From CAYXSX01 sp964467925 (lineage in GTDB: Bacteria > Pseudomonadota > Alphaproteobacteria > Micavibrionales > Micavibrionaceae): a DNA stretch of 64,000 nucleotides. The stretch is taken from the NCBI GenBank assembly GCA_964467925.1, contig CAYXSX010000001.1, positions 558,001 to 622,000 on the forward strand. The letters run 5' to 3'. The position numbers and the translations under genes are program-made. The notes under the pieces are model-generated. The model ran no database searches and was not told the DNA's origin. It saw only the letters and a list, made by a program, of their open reading frames with translations. Position 1 is the stretch's first letter. Each line of letters opens with the position of its first letter. Positions 9,793 to 18,272 of the stretch are shown in pieces.

Positions 9793-10144
9793 GGCATCCC
9801 TGCGCAGGCAGGGATCCAGACTTCACAATCTTTCATACAAATCCCGCCATTCAGGATTTTCCTTTTCTATCAATTTTATTTTCCATTCGCGCTTCCATTT
9901 TTTCATGTTCTTTTCTCGCTGCGCGGCCTGCCAATAATCGTCATAGGTTTCAAAATACATGAGCCGGTCTACGCCATAACGTTTGGAAAAACCTTCAATC
10001 TCTTTACTCTTATGCTGCCATATCCGCTTCTTTAAATCCGTCGTTACACCTGTATAAAGCGTGCCGTTGCGCTTGCTGGCCAGAATGTAAACGAAATGAT
10101 AGCCCATGATCCCGCATATCTGGATGCCTGCCTTCGCAGGCATG
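9793..10144. mobile_element. Repeat element enclosing a GIY-YIG gene
   Basis: The left arm (9793-~9820) reads GCATCCCTGCGCAGGCAGGGATCCAGA, a hairpin followed by ATCCAGA. The right arm (~10118-10144) reads TCTGGATGCCTGCCTTCGCAGGCATGC, with TCTGGAT then a hairpin. The arms are inverted copies of the half-unit seen in the C-type intergenic repeats (compare 22101-22125), and the GIY-YIG ORF fills the space between them. The upstream reading frame even runs through the right arm (MPAKAGIQ). I read this as one unit inserted between recN and ligA. That it moves is inference. Confidence 0.6.
9823..10107 (-). CDS. GIY-YIG nuclease superfamily protein (UPF0213-like)
   Basis: A 94-residue single-domain GIY-YIG protein. 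The core is visible as YHFVYILASKRNGTLYTGVTTDLKKRIWQHK: the first tyrosine is in VYIL, the second in LYTGVT, and the conserved arginine is in KKRIWQHK. The final glutamate lies in the EKNMKKWKREWK helix. I chose ATG 10107 (MGYHFVYIL) because the longer frame starting at 10143 only translates the flanking repeat. Related small GIY-YIG proteins are widespread in alphaproteobacteria and their cellular job is unclear. It interrupts recN-ligA and is bracketed by inverted repeat arms. Confidence 0.88.
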   Translation of the reverse strand: MGYHFVYILASKRNGTLYTGVTTDLKKRIWQHKSKEIEGFSKRYGVDRLMYFETYDDYWQAAQREKNMKKWKREWKIKLIEKENPEWRDLYERL

Positions 10145-10161
10145 CTGTGTTAAGTGAAATA

Positions 10162-11826
10162 TTACGCCGCCCGTCCTTCCAGTAATTTATCCGCCGCCGC
10201 GCGCGCTTCATCAGTAACACTTGCACCCGAAAGCATCCGCGCGATCTCCTCGCGCCGCGCGGCCTCTTCCGGCAAACGGACAACATTCGTCGTTAATTCC
10301 TGTGCCCCATCCTTTTTCACGATCCAGTGATGCGCCGCGCTGGCCGCCACCTGCGGCGAATGCGTAACCACCAGAACCTGACGAGAACCCGCCAAAGCAG
10401 CCAGACGATCTCCCACCGCCGCCGCCGTTGCCCCGCCAATGCCGCTGTCCACTTCATCAAAAACCAGCGTACCCGCCGCGCCGACTTCGGCCATCACGAC
10501 CTTGAGCGCCAGCATGAAGCGCGCCATTTCACCGCCCGAGGCAATCTTATTCAGCGGCCCCGGTTCCGCCCCTGGATTGGTCGCGACCAAAAACCTGACC
10601 TGATCAATACCGTGCTCTCCCCACTCACTTTCGGGTAATTCGGATACGGAAGTCACAAACCGCGCCTTTTCCAGCTTGAGCGGCGGCAATTCCTTCGCCA
10701 CCAGCGCGTCGAGTTTTTCCGCCGCCTTTACCCGCACGGCGCTTAATTTGCGCGCCTCTTCGGTATAGGTCTTGCGCGCCTTTTCAACTTCGCGCATTTT
10801 TTCGGCGATCACTTCCTCGCCATGCTCAATCATGTTCAGCTCCGCCGCCAGTTTTTCACGCAAAGCCGCAAGCTCATCTACCGCGCAATGATGTTTGCGC
10901 GCCTGCGCCCGCAAGGCAAACAAGCGGTCATCGATGCTTTCCAGATCATGCTCGCTATGCTCCAGATCCCCGGAAAGCCGGGAAATCGCGCCCAGCGCTT
11001 CCTGCATTTCCGCACTCGCCCGGTCCAGCGCGCCCAGCGCCTCTTCTGCGGCGGCCCCAATTTTATCGCTCACCCGCTCCAGCAAACCCCAAGCGGTACG
11101 CACTGGATCACTCTCCCCGCTTAAAGCATGATACGCGCCGTTCAGTGCTTCCAGAATCTGTTCCCGGTGCATCAGGCTTTCCCGCAAAGACGCCAGCGTT
11201 TCCTCCTCGCCCGTTTCCGGCGACAGACCGTCAAGATCCTCCAGCGACTGGCGCAGATATTCCTCCTGGTCGCGTGAACGCGCGGCGCTGGCCTGCAATT
11301 CTTCAAGTTCTGCCGCACGAGTTTTCCATTGCGCATACAGCTCGCCCACCGTATCACCCGCCCTCGCGTAATCATCGAGCATCTGGCGGTGCGTGGAGGC
11401 ATCCAGCAACCCTTGCGTATCGAACTGGCCGTGAATTTCCACCAGCGCCGCGCCGGCTTCTTTCATGAGCCCCGCGCTGACGGGCTGGTCGTTGATATAG
11501 GCTTTGCTGCGCCCATCGCTGGTTAAAGAACGGCGAAGGATAATCTCCCCACCCTCCGCGTTGACATCCGCCCCCTTCAAAATTTCAAATACCGGATGAG
11601 CGGGCGAAACATCAAACATTGCGCTGACGCTTGCCTGCGCCACGCCCTTCCTTACCAGCCCGCTATCGGCACGTGCGCCCAGCGCGAGCCCCAGCGAATC
11701 AAGCAAGATGGATTTTCCCGCTCCCGTCTCCCCCGTAAGCGCGCAAAGTCCTTTTTCAAACTCGATATTAAGCTGATCAATTAAAACGATGTTCTGGATA
11801 CTCAAAGCGCTGAGCATGGCCGTCAC
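10162..11826 (-). CDS. recN: DNA repair protein RecN
   Basis: SMC-like ATPase acting in double-strand break repair. 554 residues: N-terminal Walker A GETGAGKSILLDSLGLALGA (~33-52), two coiled-coil arms (~150-370), and the C-terminal signature and Walker B (SGGEMARFMLALK near 430, LVFDEVDSGIGGATA near 455). The start GTG 11826 overlaps the bamD stop as GTGA, so it is translationally coupled; an alternative start is ATG 11817. It is the standard neighbour of bamD and ligA in alphaproteobacteria. Confidence 0.97.
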   Translation of the reverse strand: MTAMLSALSIQNIVLIDQLNIEFEKGLCALTGETGAGKSILLDSLGLALGARADSGLVRKGVAQASVSAMFDVSPAHPVFEILKGADVNAEGGEIILRRSLTSDGRSKAYINDQPVSAGLMKEAGAALVEIHGQFDTQGLLDASTHRQMLDDYARAGDTVGELYAQWKTRAAELEELQASAARSRDQEEYLRQSLEDLDGLSPETGEEETLASLRESLMHREQILEALNGAYHALSGESDPVRTAWGLLERVSDKIGAAAEEALGALDRASAEMQEALGAISRLSGDLEHSEHDLESIDDRLFALRAQARKHHCAVDELAALREKLAAELNMIEHGEEVIAEKMREVEKARKTYTEEARKLSAVRVKAAEKLDALVAKELPPLKLEKARFVTSVSELPESEWGEHGIDQVRFLVATNPGAEPGPLNKIASGGEMARFMLALKVVMAEVGAAGTLVFDEVDSGIGGATAAAVGDRLAALAGSRQVLVVTHSPQVAASAAHHWIVKKDGAQELTTNVVRLPEEAARREEIARMLSGASVTDEARAAADKLLEGRAA

Positions 11827-12644
11827 TCTGGCTTGAAGATAGATTCGATCGTGCGGTCGACAAAACTGCGTTCCTGCATAATGGCATGGCGCGATTCCTC
11901 GTCCAGCAAGTCATAACTTCTCTCGTACCATTTATTACCCGGATAGTTATAACCCAGCACGGCGGCGACCTTCGTCGCCTCATCCACCAGACCGAGCGTC
12001 ATATACGCCTCCACCAGTCTGTGTAGCGCCTCTGCGGTGTGCGTGGTGGTCTGGTAATTTTTTACAACCACTAGGAAACGGTTAATCGCCGCGTTGACCT
12101 GCCCGCGGTTAAGATAATAGCGCCCGATCTCCATTTCCTTGCCCGCAAGGTGGTCGAGCGCCAAATCACGCTTGAGCTTGGCGTCGCGCACATAGCGGCT
12201 GTCCGGAAAACGGCGGATGACGGTCTCAAGCGCCTCCAGCGCCTGTTCCGTCATTTCCTGATCACGGCGCACATCGGAAATCTGTTCGTAGTAACACACG
12301 GCTTTCAGATAATAAGCGTAATCAACATCCTTATTGCCGGGGTGAAGTTCGACGAAACGGTCCAGCGACAAGATCGCTTCGTCGTAACGCTGATCCTCGT
12401 AAGAGGCGTAAGCGGCCATAATCTGCGCCTGCGTCGCCCATTCGGAATACGGGTGCTGACGCTCCACTTCCTCGAACAACTTCGTGGCGCGGGTATATTC
12501 CTTGGCGTCCAGAGCTGCAGCGGCGCTGTTATAGATAACTTCCGGCGGATTGTCCTTTTTCAGCAAATCCTCGTCGTTATCGGACGCGCAAGCGGCCAGG
12601 ACGCCCACGGCGCATGCCAGCAATGTCAAAGTTTTGAAGCGCAT
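11823..12644 (-). CDS. bamD: Outer membrane assembly lipoprotein BamD (ComL/YfiO)
   Basis: Essential lipoprotein of the BAM complex that inserts beta-barrel proteins into the outer membrane. 273 residues: a signal sequence with the lipobox LAAC (C19 lipidated), then five TPR-like helical repeats (AAAALDAKEYTRATKLFEEVERQHPYSEWATQAQIMAAYASY and onward). Length fits the family. It follows lpxC and overlaps recN by four bases. With the BamF-like lipoprotein near 47.5 kb, two lipoprotein subunits of the complex are coded in this window. Confidence 0.96.
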   Translation of the reverse strand: MRFKTLTLLACAVGVLAACASDNDEDLLKKDNPPEVIYNSAAAALDAKEYTRATKLFEEVERQHPYSEWATQAQIMAAYASYEDQRYDEAILSLDRFVELHPGNKDVDYAYYLKAVCYYEQISDVRRDQEMTEQALEALETVIRRFPDSRYVRDAKLKRDLALDHLAGKEMEIGRYYLNRGQVNAAINRFLVVVKNYQTTTHTAEALHRLVEAYMTLGLVDEATKVAAVLGYNYPGNKWYERSYDLLDEESRHAIMQERSFVDRTIESIFKPE

Positions 12645-12737
12645 AAAAGAATCCCGCTTTGTTTAATCGTATCCCTTATAGATAACCGTCTTCACCGCGG
12701 AAGAAAAGAGATAAAGGGAAATTATAACACCCTAATT

Positions 12738-12849
12738 GTCATCCCCGCGGCGATGCGAAGCATCGCTTAAACGGCGGGGATCCGTTAAGGTGAGCGGCAA
12801 AGCCGCTCACTCAATTATATACCAGACCCCCGCATAAAGCGGGGGTGAC
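12738..12849. repeat. Interspersed palindromic repeat, CCCCGC type (copy B1)
   Basis: Starts GTCATCCCCGC and ends GCGGGGGTGAC, with inner hairpins GCGATGcgaagCATCGC and TGAGCGGCaaaGCCGCTCA. The TGAGCGGCAAAGCCGCTCA core recurs, less its first base, in the copy at 53719-53841. It lies between lpxC and bamD. Confidence 0.88.
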
Positions 12850-12874
12850 GAAAAAGGGAAAGGAATAAGAAATC

Positions 12875-13801
12875 TCAGACTCTGGCGCCCTGCAAGGCTT
12901 CAGGGGAAGAAGCGGAAAAAACAGGCGCGGCGGGAAGATCCTCCATATCGACAATTTCCCATGCGTCTTTTTGCGCAAAAAGTGCGCGTAGCAGGCGGTT
13001 ATTCAGGTCGTGACCGGCCTTGTAACCGTTATAGGAACCGATAATCTGCCCGCCTGCAAGATACAAGTCGCCAATGGCGTCCAACAGCTTGTGGCGGATA
13101 AATTCATCGCGGTAACGCAACCCTTCGGTATTCATAACCGTTTTTTCGTCCAGCACGATCGCGTTTTCCAAAGATCCGCCCTGCGCCAGCCCTTGGGAAC
13201 GCATCCACTCCACCTCATGCAGGAAGCCGAATGTACGGGCCTGCGCGATATCGTGCTTGAAATTGCCGTTAATAAGCTGCGTTTCGAAATGCTGACGCCC
13301 GATAGAGGGGTGATCGAAATCAACTTCGCCGCCGAAAATACTGCCATCCGAAGGAGACAGGCTCGCGCGCTTGCCATTCAGTTCCACGCTGACCTCTTTT
13401 AAAACCTTGATCACACGGCGAGGCGCGTTTTGCGTCTCCAATCCGGCCTCCTCGATAATCTTGATAAACGGCATGGCGCTGCCGTCCATCACGGGCACTT
13501 CTGGGCCGTCAATTTCGATGCGGGCGTTATCGACGCCAAGGCCGCGCAGCGCCGACATGACATGCTCGATCGTGCCGACTTTCGCGCCGTTTGTATTGGC
13601 GATGACGGTGCAAAGCTGCGTATCCACCACCATGTCCCAGCGCGCAGGGATAAAATTATCGCCTTGCGTAATATCGCTGCGCACGAATACAATACCCGAA
13701 CCGGCTTCAGCCGGGTGCAAAACCATAGTAATATCGCGCCCGCTGTGAAGGCCTACGCCCGTGCAGGAAGCCGCGGATTTCAATGTTTTTTGCATAGTCA
13801 T
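12875..13801 (-). CDS. lpxC: UDP-3-O-acyl-N-acetylglucosamine deacetylase LpxC
   Basis: Zinc deacetylase that makes the committed step of lipid A synthesis. 308 residues in the usual two-domain layout; the N-terminal half has GVGLHSGRDITMVLHPAEAGSGIVF, and zinc ligands lie in IEHVMSAL (near 78) and the HKLLDAIGDLYLAGG block (~238-252). It shows the organism makes lipopolysaccharide. The start is ATG 13801, with a second ATG two codons later. The gene sits downstream of ftsZ, separated by a terminator and a repeat, so it probably has its own promoter. Confidence 0.98.
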   Translation of the reverse strand: MTMQKTLKSAASCTGVGLHSGRDITMVLHPAEAGSGIVFVRSDITQGDNFIPARWDMVVDTQLCTVIANTNGAKVGTIEHVMSALRGLGVDNARIEIDGPEVPVMDGSAMPFIKIIEEAGLETQNAPRRVIKVLKEVSVELNGKRASLSPSDGSIFGGEVDFDHPSIGRQHFETQLINGNFKHDIAQARTFGFLHEVEWMRSQGLAQGGSLENAIVLDEKTVMNTEGLRYRDEFIRHKLLDAIGDLYLAGGQIIGSYNGYKAGHDLNNRLLRALFAQKDAWEIVDMEDLPAAPVFSASSPEALQGARV

Positions 13802-13935
13802 ATGCGTCAGTGCCTTTTAGTGATCTTTCTATAGCTATAAATATAGGCAACGCATTGGAAACAAACAAATCACGCTTTGTTGCGCTTTGTTACATATTTA
13901 TGTTTCACGGGAAACTTAAGGCCCTAACCTGTATC

Positions 13936-14020
13936 GTCATTACCCGACTTGTCCGGGTAATCCATTTTTCTTTGTGGATCACCCGCACTTGTACCCGGAG
14001 GGTATAAAGCGGGTGATGAC
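13936..14020. repeat. Interspersed palindromic repeat, ACCCG type (copy A2)
   Basis: Bounded by GTCAT and ATGAC. Hairpins TTACCCGacttgtCCGGGTAA and TCACCCGC...GCGGGTGA; the second loop is enlarged by an insertion (acttgtacccggagggtataaa). Reverse orientation to the copies at 7565 and 53990. It occupies most of the 305-base ftsZ-lpxC spacer. Confidence 0.88.
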
Positions 14021-14052
14021 GACATGCGCAAGGTTGACTCCAACTCCCGAAT

Positions 14053-14079
14053 AAAAAAAGAGGCCCGAAAACGGGCCTC
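14053..14079 (-). terminator. Rho-independent terminator of ftsZ
   Basis: On the minus strand GAGGCCCG-TTTT-CGGGCCTC (14079-14060) is followed directly by a run of seven T (14059-14053). It begins 27 bases after the ftsZ stop codon and should end the dcw transcript ahead of lpxC. Confidence 0.92.
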
Positions 14080-14106
14080 ATAATTAATCAGGGATGATTT
14101 TTAAGT

Positions 14107-15849
14107 TTAATTGGCTTGACGACGCAGAAACGCGGGGATGTCCAACTCGCCGTTTTCACCTTCGGGTTTGGCAGAGGGAGCATCGATATTCAGGCTACCT
14201 TGCGGTGAGTTTGGTATACCACCGGCACGAGGAGCGGAAAGAGGCCCTGCCGCGCGTTGCTGAGCGGTGGGGGCATCCATCTTTGTCTCATCTTCTTTCC
14301 GGCCATCAATATGCTGCTGCACAGAACCCGTGATGCGCTCGAACAGAGAGGGTGAGCGTTTCGCTTGACCTGTCGGCAGACGCGGTGGGTTAAGATTAAG
14401 GCTGCTCGCCGGCTGATTGGCCGAAGGTGTCGGCGCTGCACCTGATGGCGCGGCATGGAAGCTGCCGGGCACGCGGGCTGGCATATCCTGCTCGGGGGCC
14501 TCAACCGGCTTGGGCGGAATAAAGGAGTTCTTGTACCGCGTACCGCGCAGAGCCGTGTTTTGCATCTGTACATCACCTTGAGGTCTGGGCGCTGTAAATT
14601 CACCCTGCTCGAACATTTCGGTTTCAGGTTCCTGCGGCTGAGGAGCCGCTTGCGGCGCAGCAGGCATAGGCGAGGTAATATTTCTGACCGCGGCAACACC
14701 TGTCAGGGCTGTCACGGGGCTGCCTGCGGGGATTCCAGCAGGAGTTTGCGGCTGCTGCGGCATTTGCGCTTTGGGCGCTGTGTTTTGTGCGCCTGTGTTA
14801 GGCTGCGCGCGCTCAATCGAACCGCCGCCATTGGCATTCACTTTCACGTGCGCGCCGCCGCTGCGGCGGTTCATTTCCACTTCCTTGTCGATACCTGTCG
14901 CCACGATGGAAACGCGCATTTTACCTTCAAGATTTTCATCGAACGTCGCACCGAAGATGATATTCGCATCGGGATCAACTTCGTCGCGAATGCGGTTACA
15001 TGCTTCGTCGGCTTCAAACAGCGTCATGTCGTAACCGCCGGTTACGTTGATGATAACGCCATGTGCGCCCTTCATGGAAATGTCGTCCAGAAGCGGATTG
15101 TTGATTGCGGATTCCGCAGCCTCGATGGCGCGTTTTTCGCCGGATGCTTCGCCCGTACCCATCATCGCCTTGCCCATTTCCAGCATCGCGGTGCGGATAT
15201 CGGCAAAGTCCAGATTCACAAGTCCGGGACGGACCATCAGATCGGTTACGCCGCGCACGCCAGCCTGCAGCACGCTGTCGGCCATCTGGAACGCTTCGGC
15301 GAATGTTGTTTTCTCATTGGCGATACGGAACAAATTCTGGTTCGGAATAACGATTAGCGTATCGACATAATCCTGAATTTCTTCAATGCCGGATTCGGCA
15401 GATCTCATGCGGTGAGAACCCTCGAAATGGAACGGCTTGGTCACTACGCCAACGGTCAGGATACCGCGCTCGCGGCACGCCTTGGCAATCACCGGAGCCG
15501 CGCCCGTACCTGTCCCGCCGCCCATACCGGCGGTTACGAAGGCCATATTCGCCCCTTCAAGGTGCTGCATAATTTCATCGATGCTTTCCTCGGCCGCAGC
15601 GCGTCCGATTTCCGGCTTGGAACCTGCACCCAGACCGCCCGTAACGTTCACACCCAATTGCAGGCGGTTTTCGCTGTGGGAATGACTTAAGGCCTGCGCA
15701 TCCGTGTTGCAAACCAGAAACTCGCACCCCTCCAGATTGGAAGCGATCATGTTATTAACAGCATTCCCCCCTGCGCCGCCGACACCGATCACGGTGATCT
15801 TGGGCGAGAGTTTTTGAACGTCTGCGGGTTGCATTTTGATATTGATCAT
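14107..15849 (-). CDS. ftsZ: Cell division protein FtsZ
   Basis: Tubulin-like GTPase forming the division ring. 580 residues, well above the ~385 of E. coli. The GTPase core (~10-330) has the signature GGGTGTGAAP near 110 and the N-terminal GVGGAGGNAVNNMI. A Pro/Gln/Ala-rich linker of roughly 220 residues follows. The C-terminal peptide GELDIPAFLRRQAN is the conserved site for FtsA and other partners. Long linkers are usual in alphaproteobacterial FtsZ. It is last in the dcw run, with a terminator behind it and a 299-base region in front that suggests its own promoter. Confidence 0.99.
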   Translation of the reverse strand: MINIKMQPADVQKLSPKITVIGVGGAGGNAVNNMIASNLEGCEFLVCNTDAQALSHSHSENRLQLGVNVTGGLGAGSKPEIGRAAAEESIDEIMQHLEGANMAFVTAGMGGGTGTGAAPVIAKACRERGILTVGVVTKPFHFEGSHRMRSAESGIEEIQDYVDTLIVIPNQNLFRIANEKTTFAEAFQMADSVLQAGVRGVTDLMVRPGLVNLDFADIRTAMLEMGKAMMGTGEASGEKRAIEAAESAINNPLLDDISMKGAHGVIINVTGGYDMTLFEADEACNRIRDEVDPDANIIFGATFDENLEGKMRVSIVATGIDKEVEMNRRSGGAHVKVNANGGGSIERAQPNTGAQNTAPKAQMPQQPQTPAGIPAGSPVTALTGVAAVRNITSPMPAAPQAAPQPQEPETEMFEQGEFTAPRPQGDVQMQNTALRGTRYKNSFIPPKPVEAPEQDMPARVPGSFHAAPSGAAPTPSANQPASSLNLNPPRLPTGQAKRSPSLFERITGSVQQHIDGRKEDETKMDAPTAQQRAAGPLSAPRAGGIPNSPQGSLNIDAPSAKPEGENGELDIPAFLRRQAN

Positions 15850-15918
15850 AGCATGCCTCTAACAAAGGATTGTGTGGTGCGGTGCCTCACGGAAAGTCAC
15901 CAGCGGTGTTCATGAAAA

Positions 15919-16048
15919 GATTCTATGGCAGTTTTGATACGCAGAAAAGCGAAATTGTGTGTTGAATCATGAGGATTCTGTGGATTGCTGTTATATTCAC
16001 CCTAACACCGCTTTAGGCGTTATTGCAAACATCTCCGTTAAATGACTC
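15919..16048. promoter_or_regulatory. ftsA-ftsZ spacer with four GANTC sites (putative ftsZ promoter)
   Basis: The 299-base gap between ftsA and ftsZ is long for this tight cluster and should carry an ftsZ promoter. GANTC sites lie at 15919, 15964, 15974 and 16044. In Caulobacter, CcrM methylation of GANTC in the ftsZ promoter helps time transcription. No clear -35/-10 pair was identified. Confidence 0.45.
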
Positions 16049-16148
16049 ATCCGAAAGGGATTTCACACGCCAACCACTATCCGTTGGGGGTCCGTTTTTT
16101 GCATCCACACAATATTGTGGATAACTCGGGGAGAAAATATGGACAACT

Positions 16149-17420
16149 CTACCAGTTCTCACGGAGCCACATTTTCGTGCGCTCCCACAGGCTGCCGCTA
16201 TGCCCCTGCGCCATAACCTGCGCGGGCATTTCGCTGCTGCGCTCGCAGACATAGGTCAGCAAGCCCGCCGTTGTGGCAAACCCGGCTCCGCTCACCGCGT
16301 CGGGAAGGCCGGAAAGGCGTATCGGTTTACCGAGACGCACCTGTTTATCCAGCACATGCTGGCCCAGATCACGCAAACCCGCCATCTGGCTCGCCCCGCC
16401 TGTTAAAACCACGCGCCGCCCCAGCGCAGTGCCCAGCCCGCTGTCGTTCAAACGCGCACGGATCAACTCGAAAATCTCCTCAATGCGGGGCTGGATGATC
16501 CCGACCAGCAAAGAGCGCGGCACGTGATTGGGGTCGCCCGTAGTGTTTTCTCCGATACGCGGCACATCGATAAGCTCGTTATCATCCATACCCGAAGCCA
16601 TCGCGCTGCCGTATAATACTTTCAAACGCTCGGCATCGGCGACCGAGGTCGTCAGTCCTTGCGCGATATCGCCCGTCACATGCTTCCCGCCGATGGGAAT
16701 GGCGTCACTGTAAATCATCGCCCCGCCATGGAAAACGGCGAAAGACGTTACCCCGCCGCCCATATCGATAATCGTGCAGCCCAGATCCATCTCGTCCTCC
16801 ACCAAAGACGCCAACCCTGCCGCATAGGCGGAAACGCAGAAGGCGGAAATATCGAGATGGCTGCGCTCGATACAGGTGGCCATGTTGCGCAGCGCACTGA
16901 CATCACCCGTGACGACATGAATATCGACCTGCATCGATTGGCCGAACATGCCGCGCGGCTCGCGTATGCCGTTATGGCCATCAATATTAAAGCTTACCGG
17001 AATGGTGTGGATCAGCTCCTGATCGATGCCCGCCATATTATCCTGCGCCTTGGAAAGCACGCGGCGCACATCGTTCTCCGTCACTTCATGGCCGGAGATT
17101 TGAACGCTCGCATCCTGCGCCCGCGACATCGCATGCACACCGGGCAAGTTCACCACAACCTCGCGCAAGGGATACCCCTTCATGACGTCCGCGGCCATAT
17201 GTTCCGCCGCGTGAACGGTGCGTCTGATCGCGCCCTCGGCCAAATCAAGGTCAACGATCGTGCCGTTTTTTACGCCTTGGGATGCCTGATGCCCTACGCC
17301 CAGGACCTCGAAATTCCCCTCACCGTCCACCACGCGCCCGATAAAACACGCGATCTTGCTCGTGCCTATATCCAGCGCCGCAATAAGTGAGCCCTTCGAT
17401 TTTTGCTTATGCTTTGACAT
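16149..17420 (-). CDS. ftsA: Cell division protein FtsA
   Basis: Actin-fold ATPase that anchors FtsZ to the membrane. 423 residues. The phosphate-1 motif is ALDIGTSKIACFIGRV (~15-30), phosphate-2 is IDMGGGVTSFAVFHGG (~215), and the adenosine motif is VVLTGGASQMAGL (~343). The C-terminal amphipathic membrane helix is ...LWERTKMWLRENW. The start codon directly follows the ftsQ stop. Classic ftsQ-ftsA-ftsZ order. Confidence 0.98.
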   Translation of the reverse strand: MSKHKQKSKGSLIAALDIGTSKIACFIGRVVDGEGNFEVLGVGHQASQGVKNGTIVDLDLAEGAIRRTVHAAEHMAADVMKGYPLREVVVNLPGVHAMSRAQDASVQISGHEVTENDVRRVLSKAQDNMAGIDQELIHTIPVSFNIDGHNGIREPRGMFGQSMQVDIHVVTGDVSALRNMATCIERSHLDISAFCVSAYAAGLASLVEDEMDLGCTIIDMGGGVTSFAVFHGGAMIYSDAIPIGGKHVTGDIAQGLTTSVADAERLKVLYGSAMASGMDDNELIDVPRIGENTTGDPNHVPRSLLVGIIQPRIEEIFELIRARLNDSGLGTALGRRVVLTGGASQMAGLRDLGQHVLDKQVRLGKPIRLSGLPDAVSGAGFATTAGLLTYVCERSSEMPAQVMAQGHSGSLWERTKMWLRENW

Positions 17421-18269
17421 CTACAGCTTGAAACCCGCCTTGTAATCGTGAACCGCGCCCGGTTTTGTCCGCACAACAATACGATCATTTTCGCGCAAAT
17501 CCAGATTTTTAATCTCGCGTTCCAAAAGCGCGGCCTTTTCCTGCGATTCCGCAAGGCGGCGCAGTGCAAGGCCGACCTCTTCTTCGGGCAGCTTGACCAG
17601 AATCCCGTTTTCAAGCGTCAAATCCCACCTCCGCCCGCTGACCCATTGCGCCGATTTCAGGCGCTCGGCCACCAGAGGTTCGGCCGCGACCATTTCCAAA
17701 AGCTCCGGCGCCTGAGCGTTCGCTTCCTTGCCGTGCACAAGAACAAAATCCTTGAACCGCTCGAGGTTGTAATCGGTAATCACCACCCCGTCCGTATCGA
17801 TCAGGACGGTTTTTTTATCCTCCTGCCAAAGCGCCAGAGGCTTGCGTTCGATCAGGCTGACATAGATAGTACCGGGCAGACGGCGCTGCACCTTCGCCTC
17901 TTTCACCCATGAAACCTGCTCCAGCATTTTCTTCGCCGCCACGGGGTCGAAGGCGAAAAGCGGATCGCCCTGACGCATGTTCACAAGCCCCCGTATGACA
18001 TCGGGATCGGCGTAAACGCGCCCCTCCACCATCATATCCTGAACCGAAAACCCGGCCTTCACGCTGGCCTCCAGCGCCTCTTGCCGGAGCCACACACCGG
18101 TCGCCGCCGCCGCACCGGTCAGGTAAAACCACGACCCCAGCCATATAGTCAGCGTAAGTGCGGCCAGACCAAACCCGAAACGGCGCAGCCATGCGAAAAC
18201 GATAACGCCGCGTCCCTGACGTTTCTTGTTTTTATCAAGCCTTGATTTGACAGTTGCCTTTTTAGCCAT
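17421..18269 (-). CDS. ftsQ: Cell division protein FtsQ
   Basis: Bitopic divisome protein, 282 residues. A basic cytoplasmic tail (~1-28, KKATVKSRLDKNKKRQGRG) is followed by one membrane helix (~30-52) and a periplasmic POTRA domain starting near 72 (FSVQDMMVEGRVYADPDVIRGLVNMRQGDPLF). The beta domain continues to the C-terminus (SLIERKPLALWQED). It lies 3 bases downstream of ddl and abuts ftsA. Confidence 0.95.
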   Translation of the reverse strand: MAKKATVKSRLDKNKKRQGRGVIVFAWLRRFGFGLAALTLTIWLGSWFYLTGAAAATGVWLRQEALEASVKAGFSVQDMMVEGRVYADPDVIRGLVNMRQGDPLFAFDPVAAKKMLEQVSWVKEAKVQRRLPGTIYVSLIERKPLALWQEDKKTVLIDTDGVVITDYNLERFKDFVLVHGKEANAQAPELLEMVAAEPLVAERLKSAQWVSGRRWDLTLENGILVKLPEEEVGLALRRLAESQEKAALLEREIKNLDLRENDRIVVRTKPGAVHDYKAGFKL

Positions 18270-18272
18270 CGC

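Noticed and set aside
10108..10143. MPAKAGIQ start of the GIY-YIG protein
   Set aside because: It is the translated repeat arm; homologues begin at the VYIL strand.
14455..15357. 300-codon plus-strand ORF over ftsZ
   Set aside because: Antisense of a perfectly conserved ftsZ; Cys/Arg/His-rich shadow composition.
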